Part shown: positions 10,360 to 21,249 of the stretch, one piece after another
Layout of the letters: each line of letters starts with the position of its first letter
Position numbering within the stretch: the first letter of the stretch is position 1
From: Piliocolobus tephrosceles
Taxonomy: Eukaryota; Chordata; Mammalia; Primates; Cercopithecidae
DNA length: 64,000 bases
Direction of reading: 5' to 3'
Assembly (NCBI RefSeq): GCF_002776525.5
Contig: NC_045446.1
Location: forward strand, 69,108,047 to 69,172,046
Made by a program: the position numbers and the translations under genes
Notes under the pieces: generated by a model
What the model was told of the DNA's origin: nothing
Databases searched by the model: none
What the model saw: only the letters and a program-made list of their open reading frames with translations

Positions 10360-10739
10360 TTTATGAAAGGGGAGACCTGGGAAAGTGGCATGAGTCACTT
10401 CCTACAGTTTTGGGTCTGCATCTTGCAGAATGAATAATGCACTGGCAGAATGACTGAGAGCAGAGTGAACTGGGAACCTTATGGCTGGGCCCAGAGTCTC
10501 TGGAAACCCACCCCATCTGTGCTCTGGCAGGTACCTCCCCGCACCTGCAGCTGGGCAGGTCACCATGCAGAGAAGGGAAGTCCATCTCACCCTCAGAATG
10601 CTCATTACCCACCCTTTGGCCCCATTTGCCTATAAATTTGGACCCCTCAAAGGTTGCCTATAAATTCAGATCACCTTGCCTCCTACCAGGATATTCCAGA
10701 CACTCAAGGAGGGTGAACTCGGCTGTTAGATGAGGTTGA
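10360..10739. other. Intronic sequence, nothing recognised
   Basis: Overlapping short open frames on both strands are not supported by splice sites. The phrase cctataaatt occurs twice (10629 and 10658) within a short direct repeat. Confidence 0.5.
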
Positions 10740-11400
10740 AATAGGACAAAGAAACAGCAATCAAACTGCTTCCGTGTGCGGCAGGTAATTACAAAATCTG
10801 CTAAATTACAGTGATTAGGCATTGCCAAGCAGAAGTCAAAAGAAGTCTCCAGCAACTTCAGAGGTGGGAGGGGGAAAGTTTAATTAAACAGCTCTTGGCA
10901 ACTGATTTAATCTCTCCCTCAGAAAAACTCACAGGTTCAGAAGAGAGACCAGAGGGAGAGAGGGCTAGGGAAGGGCAGCCAGGGAAATCCTCCTACAATG
11001 GGGCTGCCTAGGTCTTTAAATGGTTCTTGGGGACTACTTGATGAAATGGGAGACGGTGGCCTTTATTATGGAAATGTAAGACTTAAGCCAAGGATCAGGG
11101 CCCCTGGGGGAGGTGGTAAAGAGGAAACCTGGTTATAATGGTTTTTAATATCCTGCTGGGGCTGGGTCCATTTGCATAAATAAAGCCAAGCTTCAGGTGG
11201 CTGTAGATTTTCTCTTCAAGGATTTATTCTCTTGTGTCAAAAGTTCACCACCTCCAGACTCTGTTATTTTGGTGCGAAATGTGCCTTTTTTAGCCACCAA
11301 ACATTGAAAACAAAGCCTTCTCTGCTGGGAGCCTATTTTACCAGCAAAAGTTTCTTTGAAGACTAATTAAATTAAGATTCTGGACAGAACAGAACCCATT
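10740..11400. promoter_or_regulatory. Candidate conserved non-coding element / enhancer (motif-dense, repeat-free)
   Basis: No transposon is recognisable across about 660 bp, which is unusual in this window. It contains the palindrome GTAATTAC (10785-10792), the 12-bp perfect palindrome GTTTAATTAAAC (10878-10889), a perfect octamer ATTTGCAT (11170-11177), and ctaattaaattaag near 11362. These match homeodomain and POU-factor core sites. Clusters of such sites in introns of large neurodevelopmental genes are typical of tissue-specific enhancers. Conservation could not be measured, so this is inference. Confidence 0.35.
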
Positions 11401-11589
11401 GCAATTGTGGGGTGGAGGACAGAGGATTGAACAATTTAAACTGGTTGGGGCAGCTCTGTGCCTCTGTGCTGAACTAATTTCGATTTTACCACGGGCACTT
11501 TACAGAGAGGATGGGCTTCTGCAGACTAGAGTTTGCCGCTGGGCTGGTGGTCCCCAAGGGAAAATGGTGCTCGGACTACAGTGAGAGTT

Positions 11590-12125
11590 TAATGTCCTGG
11601 TTAAATGCTAAGCTTGTGACCTTAGGCAGCTTATAAAACTTTTCTGGGTCTCTTTTTCCACATCAGTACAAGGGCATACTTGCTCTGGGTACCTTACATT
11701 ATTTTGATATGATGGAGTAATATTGAGGTTAAATGTGAATGACTTAGAAAGGAAGAGAAGCTAACTGATCAATGTTCCCAAAGCTCTGTTTATGCCATTG
11801 TCCTACTCAGAAACCTTCTGTGGCTCCTCATTGTCCATTGAATATGGTCAAGTTTCCTCCTGATTAGAGAGTTAGCTGTAGTGTAGTAAAAAGGGAAATG
11901 AACTTGGAGTTAGTCTTGCACACATGGGCAGGTCTCTCCACCTGAAACAGTTTGCGTGTGATCTTGACAACGACTTATCCTATCCGAGCCTTGGTTTGCT
12001 CACCTATAAATGAGGAAAATACAAAGCCTCAATGTCAGGATCCTGGGGAAGATGAAATTCACCCACCCATGTGAACTGGCCTGGGCCGCAACGGGTTCTC
12101 AATGGAAGCTCGCTGAATGTGACAA
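11590..12125 (+). repeat. MIR - L2 - MIR series
   Basis: About 11590-11760 is MIR (gcttgtgaccttaggcagct, ttttccacatcagtacaagg). About 11762-11870 is an L2 fragment (tactcagaaaccttctgtgg, ctcctcattgtccattg). About 11875-12125 is a second MIR (ctgtagtgtagtaaaaaggg, cacctataaatgaggaaaat, ending at a decayed 'atggaagctcgctgaatg'). All are forward. Confidence 0.75.
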
Positions 12126-13005
12126 AGGTCACACTGCAGATTACCAGGCAAAGGACAGGAAACCTTATCCAAAAAATTTTGATTGTAACCTCAAAGAACA
12201 TCTCAGATATTTTAAAAAGTAAGCGGTGTGGATAAGAGCCCTTTCTTCTGACTGTGGCAATGATTAAAACCAGGCCCTGAGCAAAGAAAAATTCGACACA
12301 CTCTAACCCTTCAGAAACAGGAAGCTATCGTTAAAAGGTCATCTTTTGGGCCCAGACTTCATACGGTCCAGGGGAAGGGTTCCAAATGGTTATGCTTTCA
12401 TTTTGCTGTGTAGCCAAGAGGATTGAGAATCCACAGGGCCTCATCTGTTGTTCCTTAAACAAACATCTAATGTGATTTGAAATTTCACTTCATCATGTTG
12501 ATGGCCGCCAGCAACTCCTCTCCGGCCTGTTAACCCTGCCTTTTAGGTAGACTAGGCCACTTTTTGAGCAGCCAAAAACGTGCCAGCTTGCCATGAATTC
12601 TCATGAGGAAAATTACAGAACAGGCTGTGGAGAAGCGCCCCGTCCACAATTTCCCCATGTGCCTTGCAAGGTTTCTCTCAATCTCTTTTTTCCCTCAAAG
12701 CCAGTATTTTTAAAAGACATGCTACATCTGAGTCCTAACAGCAGCCCCATATTAAAAAGAAAGGATATCCACAGTCTTGAAAGGAGGCTTGGCAAGAAGG
12801 TAGTTGGCTGGGGCCTGCGGTTTGTCTGACTCTAAAATACACAGCCTAAAGCACTGGTGTTTTCAGTTGTTGAATGTAAAAGAGGTGCAGTAGAAAATAA
12901 GTGGTAGGTATAACATTTGCATCAAAGCATCTAAAAGTGAAGTCAGTAAATATTTACTTGCCACTGATCTCATAAGGAAGGAAACACCTTTATCAGCATC
13001 CCCTG
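12126..13005. other. Repeat-poor intronic stretch
   Basis: I see no named repeat. The sequence is of balanced composition with few low-complexity runs and could be a second conserved non-coding block, but there is no distinctive motif cluster. Confidence 0.4.
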
Positions 13006-13009
13006 GCTT

Positions 13010-13140
13010 TTGGCAAACTGTCATCTTATTTAACCCTGACAAAATCAAGTGAAGTAGGTGTTATTGTTTCCATAATGGAGTATCTGGTGAAGTGGCTGTC
13101 CTAGGGTCACTAAGCTGCTATGGGGTAGAGTCACAGTATG
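13010..13140 (-). repeat. MIR SINE (reverse)
   Basis: ttatttaaccctgacaaaat, gtaggtgttattgtttccat and gtcctagggtcactaagctg follow the reversed MIR order. Confidence 0.75.
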
Positions 13141-13144
13141 GAAT

Positions 13145-13560
13145 GGTAACGAGTAGTATTGGTTCTGAAATCAGACAGATCAGGATTCCTACCTCGGCTA
13201 GATGTGAATTCCATTCTTTAGTGACCTTCAGCCGCTTAATGAAACTCTGTGCTTTAGTTGCTTCATTTAAAAATGGCAGTAAACCAGCTATGGTGGTGCA
13301 TGCCTGTAGTCTCAGCTACTTGGGAGACTGAGGCAGGAGGATCACTCGAGCCTAAGAATTTGAGGCTGCAGTGAGCCATGATTGCACCACTGCACTCCAG
13401 CCTGCACAACAGAGCAAGGCTTCATCTCTAACAACAACAACAACAAAGGTAGTAATGGCTACTTCATAGGGTTATGGAAGGATTTGGCAGGCTTGTAAAG
13501 CACTTAGTAGGCTGCCTGGCACATGGTAAACACTTGGTAAATGTTAGCCAATGTTGTCAT
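13145..13560 (+). repeat. MIR SINE split by an Alu-type monomer
   Basis: The MIR starts with ggttctgaaatcagacagat and continues to aaaaatggcagtaa. It resumes after the inserted monomer with ggtagtaatggctacttcat and ends with ggctgcctggcacatggtaa. The two halves abut in the consensus order. Confidence 0.85.
13283..13447 (+). mobile_element. Alu right-arm / FRAM-like monomer
   Basis: A single monomer of about 150 bp runs from ctatggtggtgcatgcctgt to actccagcctgcacaacaga and carries the 'gaggctgcagtgagccatga' segment typical of the right arm, then an (AAC)n tail. ggcagtaa on the left and ggtagtaa on the right are likely target copies. It may be a fossil monomer or a 5'-truncated Alu. Confidence 0.8.
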
Positions 13561-14019
13561 TACTGTGAAGTAACCAGACGGCATTGCTAGAGGACGTTCT
13601 AACTGTAGGCTTCAACTAAACTTCCTGTACCTGTCTGTCAAAGTCCCAGATCTTTGCAAAATATAATAAACAAGTCAGAAAAACAATACTAACCCCCTCA
13701 CCAGCACCCCTGTTGTGGGGCTCCAGCCCTGTGAGATGATGGGCTAACTACCCATGACAGGAGTTCTGCACCTTAGTTCAGGGGATAGCAGATACAGGTC
13801 ACTCAGTCTGATGATGCTGTGGCCTCAGATTTGCCCTCTGGTGGGAGATGGCTCCGTGAGCATGAGATGGGGGTGGGGGGCCGGAAAGGTTCTGGAAGTA
13901 TTCCGAGAAGATCTCCGACTACTCTCTGGATTATCTCACTTGATGGGGGATAGCTGGTATTGAAAAGGAAGCACTAACACTGATATGTGACCAAGCTAAG
14001 CTAAAACATTCTCTGTTGC
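13561..14019. other. Intronic sequence, nothing recognised
   Basis: The sequence is ordinary. The G-rich ggggtggggggccgg near 13869 is short. Confidence 0.5.
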
Positions 14020-14450
14020 AGTTTCCTTATCTGTATAAACTGGGATGGGGAGACTTACTTTACTGCAGTGGTCCCGAACCTTTCTGGAACCAGAGACCAG
14101 TCTCATGGAAGACAATTTTTCCATGGACCAATGGCAGGTGGGGCTGTGGGTGTGGGATGAAACTGTTTCACCTCAGATCATCAGGCATTAGATTCTCATA
14201 AAGAGCACACAATGCAGATCCCTCGCATGCGCAGTTCACAATAGGGTTCAAGTCCCCATGAGAATCTAATGCCACTGCTGATCTGACAGGAGGCGGAGCT
14301 CAGATGGTAATGCCTCCTGTCATCTCCTGCTGTGCGGCCTGGTTCCTAACAGGCCATGGTCTGGTACAGGTCCACGGCCCAGGGTTGGGGACCCCTGCTT
14401 TACAGAATTGTTGGGCTGGGCTTCAATATATTTGTCACAGAGCTGTTCCA
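14020..14450 (+). repeat. MIR SINE hosting the MER1-type element
   Basis: The left part cagtttccttatctgtataa with actgggatggggagac is the MIR core; the right part resumes at agaattgttgggctgg (consensus 'catagggttgttgtgagg'). The MER1-type element at 14066-14397 interrupts it. Confidence 0.6.
14066..14397 (-). mobile_element. MER1-type nonautonomous hAT-Charlie DNA transposon
   Basis: The terminal inverted repeats are cagtggtcccgaacc at the left and the complement ggttggggacccctg at the right. The 8-bp target duplication is ctttactg (14058-14065) and ctttacag (14398-14405), 7 of 8 matching, as hAT elements make. The inside contains inverted segments gcattagattctcat and atgagaatctaatgc, so the element is partly palindromic. 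There is no transposase. I assign it to MER1 from memory of the termini, and the orientation is a guess. Confidence 0.8.
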
Positions 14451-15135
14451 CAGGGGAAAGTGATGTACCCTGGAGGCTGGGAGCAGGACCCGAACTCAGC
14501 CCCTGTTCTCCAGGCACCACACTCCACAGGCAGCATAACCTATAAATTAGAAGCTAGAATTGACTGTGGAATAGGCTTCCTGACTGCATCTGAGGCAAAA
14601 GGCTGCCCAATGCTTCTCCTTTGGACAAGTGAGAATTGGTTTTCTTATTGGTAAGGAGGGGATAATATCTCCTCTAAAGAGTTGAGGAGAGAAATAAAAT
14701 AGAAATAATATAAAGGGCTTCACAGGGTAACTGGCACCCAGCTGGGGCTCAGGAAATGGCAGCAATAATTATTACAACACATGTGAAGGAGTGGGGAAAT
14801 TAAAATGCTGCATAAACTCAACCTATTATTATTAGTCTTCCTATATCTACTTCATAGATCCTCAATTAAGGCATAATTAAAGATTAGCTAAGGTTACAAG
14901 GTTGGCTGCCCACATTTTCTTTCTTGGTTTGGTCTTCGGTGCTGCTTGTAACTTTTATTCAGGCCTCAGGCAAGACATATAAATACACTCAAACACCCAG
15001 CCACGTTAAATGCCAATGAGATTCTGCAACATCTAAACCTGGAGAACACTGCTGCAGATTTGCTACGTTTCAATCTCAGAAACATTCAGGAGGCCAAGGA
15101 GGTTCACACTGGGGAGGCAGTGCAAGGTAGTTGCA
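14451..15135. other. Intronic sequence with a MIR (+) at about 14610-14770
   Basis: The MIR is recognisable from ttcttattggtaaggagggg, ataatatctcctctaaag, and ggtaactggcacccagc. The remainder is unassigned. Confidence 0.5.
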
Positions 15136-15139
15136 CTGG

Positions 15140-15290
15140 AAGGCAGCCAGTCACTTGTAAGCTGGGGGTCTCACTCAGCATCCCAGGACCTCTGTTTCTG
15201 TAGCGTGACGGTAAGAATGCCTGCCTCTGGAGAGGAGAGAACATATGTTGCTCCTGGCAGGTGCTCAATAAATGTGAGCACCTCTCTCCC
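15140..15290 (+). repeat. MIR SINE
   Basis: It ends with ctcctggcaggtgctcaata followed by aatg, the MIR/L2 shared tail, preceded by a decayed cctctgtttctgtag block. Confidence 0.75.
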
Positions 15291-15874
15291 TTTCTGTGCT
15301 TTGTAAAGAGCTCAGGGCCTTATATTTGGCTATTTCTGTCCACCAACTGCAGATACAAATTAACAATACCTTCCAGGGGAAAGGGGGGACAAGAGGACAA
15401 TTTCTCATGGGGCTTCTAGCACAATGGTGCACTGGAAATTAGAGATACTGTTGGGAATTTTAAAATACCCCTCAACTGGGCAAGTACTCAGGGCAGTATT
15501 TTTGCCAGGGAAAGGAGCATGGTCAAAGAGGTAGCTTCTCAGGACAGGTCCAGTTGGCAAAAATAAAGACCCATAAAGGGGGACTGAGGGAATGCTGCCT
15601 GGGGAGATCCCGCAGAAAGACAGAGTGGGGCTGTAGTCACAATATTGGGGCTTTGATGTAGGCTCTGTTCATTCACACATTCATTTGTTAATCTCTCACA
15701 ATCCTAGAAAATCAGAGAGGCGATCAAATCTGATATGCTTATCTTAAAAGGAAGAAAAGGAACCATAAAACAAGGGCACAAACACAAACCCTCAACAAGA
15801 TCTGTTATTGTCCTGCATTGTTGTGCTACGTGATGAGCAAAGGATTCTCAGGAAAACATGAATCACCCGGGATC
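15291..15874. other. Intronic sequence, nothing recognised
   Basis: There is no named repeat or exon. Confidence 0.5.
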
Positions 15875-16015
15875 ATTTCCAGACTCTGTGTGTCTTGGGG
15901 ACATCTCAGGTGTTCTCCAGGACTTAGTTTCTTTATCTTTCAGGGCTTAGACTAGCAGACCTGGAAGGTCCTTCCAGTGCTAAAGCCTTGACTCTCTGAG
16001 TCTATGAAATCCACA
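15875..16015 (+). repeat. MIR-family SINE with the 'ggtcccttccag' type tail
   Basis: tagtttctttatctttcagg, cttagactagcagacctgg and aaggtccttccagtgctaaa follow the variant MIR-family body that ends with a ccttccagctctaaa phrase. Confidence 0.65.
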
Positions 16016-16318
16016 GTGCTATTAGGAGTGCTTATGTACATCACAGAAAGGCGTTCTCTCTTCCCAGAGTGAATTTAAAACAATTGCTTCACATGAGGTC
16101 AAATTTCATATACTTCAGGGATTCAGCCATTACCTAGAGCGAGCTCACCTGACCTGCTTTTATATGAGTTCATAAAGTAGGCGGTGGGAGATGTGTTAAT
16201 AGTTTTCATAAGGTGCTATGGCCCAAGATCTGGAGATGATATGAATTATGCTTTGTGTTAAAGCCGTCTTTATTCTCCCGGGAGGAAGAAACTAGACATA
16301 CTATACTATACGCAAGTT

Positions 16319-16340
16319 CTTTTTTTTTTTTTTTTTTTTT
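16319..16340. repeat. (T)22 run
   Basis: A homopolymer follows cgcaagttc and is not attached to an Alu or L1 that I can recognise. It could be the reversed tail of a short retroinsertion reaching to about 16450, where a loosely similar tatgcaactttt occurs; this is weak. Confidence 0.5.
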
Positions 16341-16499
16341 GAGTAGAGGAACTTTTGATTTACTATGCAGGAGGGGGTTGTGTTTCATGACCAACACTTA
16401 TTTTGGTTCTACTTCATTATTTCTGTGCATTTTGTGAGTGAGGAAGTATGCAACTTTTAAGAGTTTCTTGAACACTTGGAAAAAAGGAAGGGGAAAAAG

Positions 16500-16662
16500 G
16501 GTGCTAAGCACCTATTAAGTTCCAGGCACCTTTTATTCCTTGTACTCCAATAACTTTACTCCAATAACTTATGAGATAGGTTATTGTACTCTGCCCATTT
16601 TACAGGTGAGGAAACGGGCTCAGAGAAATAAAGTAATTGCACCGAAGCTAATCAGCCAAACA
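16500..16662 (-). repeat. MIR SINE (reverse) with a small internal duplication
   Basis: gtgctaagcacctattaagt, cccattttacaggtgaggaa and acgggctcagagaaataaag are reversed MIR. The phrase actccaataactt occurs twice in a row at 16545-16572. Confidence 0.85.
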
Positions 16663-16935
16663 AATCTGTTTAACTATACAGTTCCCACAGTTTGTGCCAT
16701 TTTGGGTTGGGTTGGAAATGACCTAATGAGCTTGGGTAACAGGAAACTGTCTGGGCCACAGAGTAAGGAACAGAGTATCAGAACACAATTAAGAAAGTTC
16801 AGTTCTAGCGCTGATAACAATGATACCAAGACGTGCAGAAAAATATGAGGTAGGAACCATCCACTTGACATAAATTCCAAAGAAATATGTACTCTATTGA
16901 AGAAAATGGTTAACTTATTTTCAAAATCCCAGGCA
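16663..16935. other. Intronic sequence, nothing recognised
   Basis: Open frames on both strands overlap here, but neither shows splice sites or family resemblance. Confidence 0.5.
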
Positions 16936-16939
16936 GCAA

Positions 16940-17105
16940 GTTGAAGGAGCTGGATTCTAGTTTCGGTTTTGCAACTGTCGAACAGAGCCACCTTGAGCAG
17001 ATCGCCCAGTGTCCTTGAGCCAGAATTTCTTCCCCTTGAAATAATAGGGTTGTACAGTGAGATCTGTAAGGGCCCTTTGAGTTAAAGTTTCGTGATTCCA
17101 TCTGT
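16940..17105 (+). repeat. MIR-family SINE with 'aagggccc' tail variant
   Basis: ggagctggattctagtttcg, gagcagatcgcccagtgtcc and gagatctgtaagggcccttt are in the order of the same MIR-family variant seen at 15875. Confidence 0.65.
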
Positions 17106-17299
17106 AAAATTCACTTAATATAACAGTTCATTCCCCAGTGAGGGATAAATGAGGTGTTACAGGGCTGCCTTGTAAGTTTCATGCACACGTTTCATCTCCT
17201 TCAACTAGAAGGTGAGTTCTTGCAGGGCTGGAATGCGTCTTATGGCACCCCGCACACGTCAATAACTGTGGAGTTAACTGGAAGAGTGAAAGCAGGAAT

Positions 17300-17450
17300 G
17301 GGTCTTATCATTCCTTGTGCTAAAGAACATGGACTTAGGAAACAGGAAGATGTGAATTTTAATATAGCTTGAGTCTGAGCCTCATTTTCTTCATTTATAA
17401 AATGGGAACAATATTACCTACCTCACTGGATTGTTTACAGTTTATTATTA
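17300..17450 (+). repeat. MIR SINE
   Basis: aagaacatggacttaggaaa, gagcctcattttcttcattt and ataaaatgggaacaatatta followed by cctacctcac are diagnostic of a forward MIR. Confidence 0.85.
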
Positions 17451-17664
17451 TTGCCGAGTTCAGTGTTTTTATTGAAAGAAAGGCAAAAGAGAAAGAATAA
17501 ATAAAGATCTTAAAGGGTGCAATTAACTCCTTAATTAGTATCTTTATTAGACTAATGGCAGCTGTGTGCATGTACCTGTGTTCACTCAAGTATTTCTGAG
17601 GAACTGTTAACGGCAGAGTATAATACTAATCACTGGAAAAGAGGCCATCAGAAAGAGTATTTCC

Positions 17665-17825
17665 CAAGTACCTAAATATACTATGTGCCTAGCTCTTTTC
17701 TGCACTAGCTATGGGAAGTAGGAATTGCTCTTCCTATACTGAGGATAAGAAAAGCCATGCACGGAGAGGTTAGCTAGCTAGCTGATGGTCAAACAACTTG
17801 TAGAAACCAGCAGATGTGACAAGAT
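17665..17825 (-). repeat. MIR SINE (reverse)
   Basis: ctatgtgcctagctcttttc, aagccatgcacggagaggtt and gctgatggtcaaacaacttg follow reversed MIR order. A (GCTA)4 microsatellite interrupts it near 17773. Confidence 0.7.
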
Positions 17826-18687
17826 CAGAGGGTTTAATGAACTAAAATAAAATGGTGAATAACTGGTACATTTCAGTAATCATCCTGTGCTATTGCTAAT
17901 GACAAGGTAGTGTGTTAGAATGAGAAGGTGGGTGGGGAAGGAGGAGAGGCTGCCCTAAGTAATTATAGCACATAGGTCAAAATCAAGGTGGGGTTCACTT
18001 AGAAGGGGGGTAAGGAACTTAAAACTACATGTATTTGTACTGAAATGCAAAAAAGAGGTTAATTAAGGAACTTGATTGAAAAATGACACTTAAAGAATCC
18101 TTCAAAAACGCTTCCCTTCTCAGAAACACATCAAATTATTTATCATTATTGCAATTTAAAAAAATTGGGTTTGAAATGTGTCCTAGGCATCGGTGATGTT
18201 ATTGTTCCTTTGCTGTTAACAAACCCACAGAAGAGCCTTCTGTGCATGGGGAAGGGCAGTGATCCCGGAGGCTCAGACAGCTGGGGAAGGAAGGAGAGGG
18301 TCTGGTGGACACCCACTCCCCCAGTGCAAAAGGGATCCATATGTGTTTAGGCCATGGTTTCCAGTTTGCAGGATACAGAAAGAGAGATTGTGCTACAAAT
18401 ACCTCTCCATTTCAATGCCAGCTGGTGTCTCCCAAAGGATGCTTTTCTGAACACAAGTCCTATGAGAAGTTTCTGAAAATGTTCCATGTTTAAAAGGTTT
18501 GGGAAACCTTGCATATCATCTCTTCTGCTTAGAGAATCACAGTGCACATTAGCTAACAAGTTAATGCTGCTGAGAACTCCTGCAGTAAGGAATCTCTTCC
18601 ACCTTAACATTTCCCAAATGTATTTGTCCATGGAACCCCTATTTCAAATAGCTCCTATTAACAACCTGCAGAGCTAGTTCTCTTAGG
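17826..18687. other. Intronic sequence; possible unnamed old repeat at 18350-18680
   Basis: The passage with aaggtttgggaaaccttgca and gtatttgtccatggaacccc resembles a dispersed repeat that I cannot name. aaaggtttgggaaacctt is an imperfect palindrome. The remainder is unassigned. Confidence 0.35.
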
Positions 18688-19074
18688 TGTTAAATAAAAT
18701 TTATAGGAGGCCATTGGTTTGGACTGAGCTCTTGGCACTAGGCCCAGCAGAGCAAACCAAAATGGAGTCACTCATGCAGAAATTCCACTACCAAGCCAAA
18801 ACAAAGTTGTTTATCTGGCCTTCTAAGAAATCAGGAGAGAGAGATGGTAGTCGCATCCCCAAACAGGCCAGTTTTAGCCAGCATGATAAGGAAGTCCCCT
18901 CTGCTTTAATTTAAACAACCAATGCACTTTTTGGTCTCTGTTTCTGCTTTCCTTTTCTGACTACAAAGTTAACCTCCTCTGCTTAGCCTATTGGAAAATG
19001 AGTATTGCCCAATTCTAGAATCACAAATAAAAGCCGATTAAGATCTAAATTTGTTGTAATTTTGTCTTTTGACA
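18688..19074 (+). mobile_element. Solo LTR, ERVL type (387 bp)
   Basis: The segment begins TG (tgttaaataaaatttatagg) and ends CA (tttgtcttttgaca). It carries an AATAAA signal near its 3' end (19025-19030), a TA-rich start and the body order of mammalian ERVL LTRs (aaaatggagtcactcatgc; gaagtcccctctgcttt). tagg is present on both sides as a possible target copy. No internal retroviral sequence is present, so it is a solo LTR left by recombination. The family (MLT2/LTR33-like) is from memory and uncertain. Confidence 0.7.
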
Positions 19075-19164
19075 TAGGGATACTTTTAAAGATTATCCTT
19101 TCCCACCGAGGTTATTTTAACAACCCCCAGGCTCACTTCTCTGCAATCATCCATCACCCTGATA

Positions 19165-19375
19165 ATTGAGTGATTGTTCTAGTAGGAAATCTGACTATGT
19201 TTTGGTCTTAATCAAAAACTTTCCATGGCTTCACACTATCTACAGAATAAAATGTGAACTCTTTAGCCTGATATTCAGGACTCTTCCTGCTGCAGCTTTA
19301 AATGACAACCCCACGCTACTCCTTTCTATATTCTGCCTGCTGGCACCCTGCCAGTCACCCTAGGTGCTAGCCTTT
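19165..19375 (+). repeat. L2 fragment
   Basis: aactttccatggcttcacac, gctgcagctttaaatgac and ctggcaccctgccagtcacc are in the typical L2 order before its 3' end. Confidence 0.75.
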
Positions 19376-19560
19376 TTTATTTTGAAATAATTTTAGGTTC
19401 ACCTAAAACTTGTAAAAATAGTACAAAGAGTTCCTACGTACTTTTCACCCAGCATCTCTCAGTGATAACATCCAGCCTTTTCCAAGTGATAGTCGTCATT
19501 TACCACTCACAAGCATCTATCTTAAGGAACACGTCCATGTTTGATTCTTCTTTGCATTCC
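19376..19560. repeat. Old L1 (L1M-type) fragment
   Basis: ttttgaaataattttaggtt, aaatagtacaaagagttcct and cttttcacccagcatctctc match a recurrent old L1 3' region. The orientation was not established. Confidence 0.6.
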
Positions 19561-20399
19561 TCCTAGCACCTGGCACTAAGTACATATCAACAAAGTATAG
19601 GCTCTGTGGTGCCCAGATTTGCATTTCATAGTCGATTTTTTTAAGCTGAGAACAAAAATAACAAAATAAAAATATAGCCTCTACTTATCATTACTTCATT
19701 TAAAAAAATAATATTTTAACAGGATGGCAATGTTAGAATAAGAAACAATCCTGATGAGATGAGCAAATGCCTACATTATTCTGCTCGTCTCATTTGTTGC
19801 AAGCAGAACCCTTGTGGCCAAGCAGAGTAGACCATCATCTGGCAGGCCAAAAGCTTGGCAAACAAAACCAAGGAGGGTTACGCTGGCTTTCTAGCACTTT
19901 GTCAGATTTATGGTGAGGGGTTTGGGGATGTGTATACTACATGCAGCTCCAAACAAGCCTGGAGTATAAGTACTTATAGCATGGTTACACAAGACTTTCC
20001 CTTGTTCTTATGGCAAAAACAGAAGTGATTTGGACTAACTAAGCCCAGAAATTGCAAGCAAAACCAAAAGTCCATTTGGAATTCCCAAATCTCTCTTCTG
20101 GCGGTAACACCTTTTCATGGTCTGGGTGGTAAACACATTTCTGTGCACATACAGCTCCCATCTGGGGGCTTGATTCCACACGGCTGCAGTGACTTTCTAC
20201 AAGCAGATAAGGGTAAGGGAAATCACACATTTCTGTGGCCTCCCGTTGTTTCCTTTCTCCTTCTCTGCTACTTCAGCTGGAACGGAGATGAATTTTCCTG
20301 TAACACTCAGTCTCCAGAGGAACACTTCTCTCTTCACATACGGCTGAGCTTTTCACGAGGTTTCAGAAGCCCAGAATGATCTTTCTCCAAGGCAGACCT
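19561..20399. other. Intronic sequence, nothing recognised
   Basis: Mixed AT-rich sequence, with no exon or named repeat that I can support. Confidence 0.5.
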
Positions 20400-21060
20400 A
20401 ACCATGTCAGAGCTCCTCGATGGCTCACTGCTGCCTAATAGAATCACGCTCAAACTTTACAGCGTGATCTTCTACGCCCTTCATAAACTGGCCCTGAAGG
20501 CCCCTCTAGCATCTCACTGGGGAGGAAGGAACGTGGTATTAGCAATTTCACAACAATGTCTTGTTCTTTCATTCCTTGGTATCTTTGTGCATGGTATTGC
20601 CTGTACCCAAAAAACTCTTTCTTGCTCTGTCTGCTTGGAGAACTCACATTTATCCTGAAAGAATTAGCAGATGTACCAATTCTTCACTGGAGCCTTCCTG
20701 ACCCCCACAGAGAGACTTAATCTCTCCATTCTCTATGTTCCCATAGCAGCCTGTACAAACTATTAGTAAAATGAGTTAAAAGCCACCCACTTCATCGAAC
20801 TGCAATGTTTAAGTGCAAGCATACATAAAGCCCTTGGAACAATCCATAGCACTTAACAAAGGGGTGTAGGTATAATCACTGTTATTGTTGTTAAAAACAA
20901 CATATTTTTGTTATCTGCTTGTATATTTTTAAACAAACCTGTTAGGCTATGAGCTCATGAAGGACAGAGACTAGGTTCTTCAGATAAATCTCTTATCCGC
21001 AGCACCTAGCACAATGCTAGCTATATAGTAGGAGTGAAATAAATTAATTTGTAAGAAATT
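20400..21060 (+). repeat. L2 3' end split by a MIR
   Basis: The L2 runs from cgctcaaactttacagcgtg and ggagccttcctgacccccac to ttaggctatgagctcatgaa and ggacagagactaggttcttc, ending with gcacctagcacaatgctagc and atatagtaggagtg. At about 20765-20895 a MIR tail (agtaaaatgagttaaaagcc, cttggaacaatccatagcac) interrupts it. Confidence 0.8.
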
Positions 21061-21098
21061 AATTTCCTCTAGACTCTAAAGTAACAGGTTTTCCCTAG

Positions 21099-21212
21099 AA
21101 AATGTATAAAAGAAAAAAGTACAAAGAAAAAAATGTATAAAAGAAAAAAGTACAAAGAAAAAAATGTATAAAAGAAAAAAGTACAAAGAAAAAAATGTAT
21201 AAAAGGAAAAAA
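21099..21212 (+). repeat. 31-bp minisatellite, about 3.6 copies
   Basis: The unit starting atgtataaaagaaaaaagta begins at 21102, 21133, 21164 and 21195, exactly 31 bases apart. The first three copies are identical; the last is partial with one A-to-G change. Such homogeneity means recent expansion or conversion. Every unit carries TATAAAAG. Confidence 0.95.
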
Positions 21213-21249
21213 CAAAAACCAGTCACAGATACAACAGTAATAACTGCTG

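Noticed and set aside
16319..16450. Possible processed pseudogene tail at the (T)22 run
   Set aside because: The 110 bp after it match no gene I know, and the candidate target copies (cgcaagttctt / tgcaactttt) are poor.
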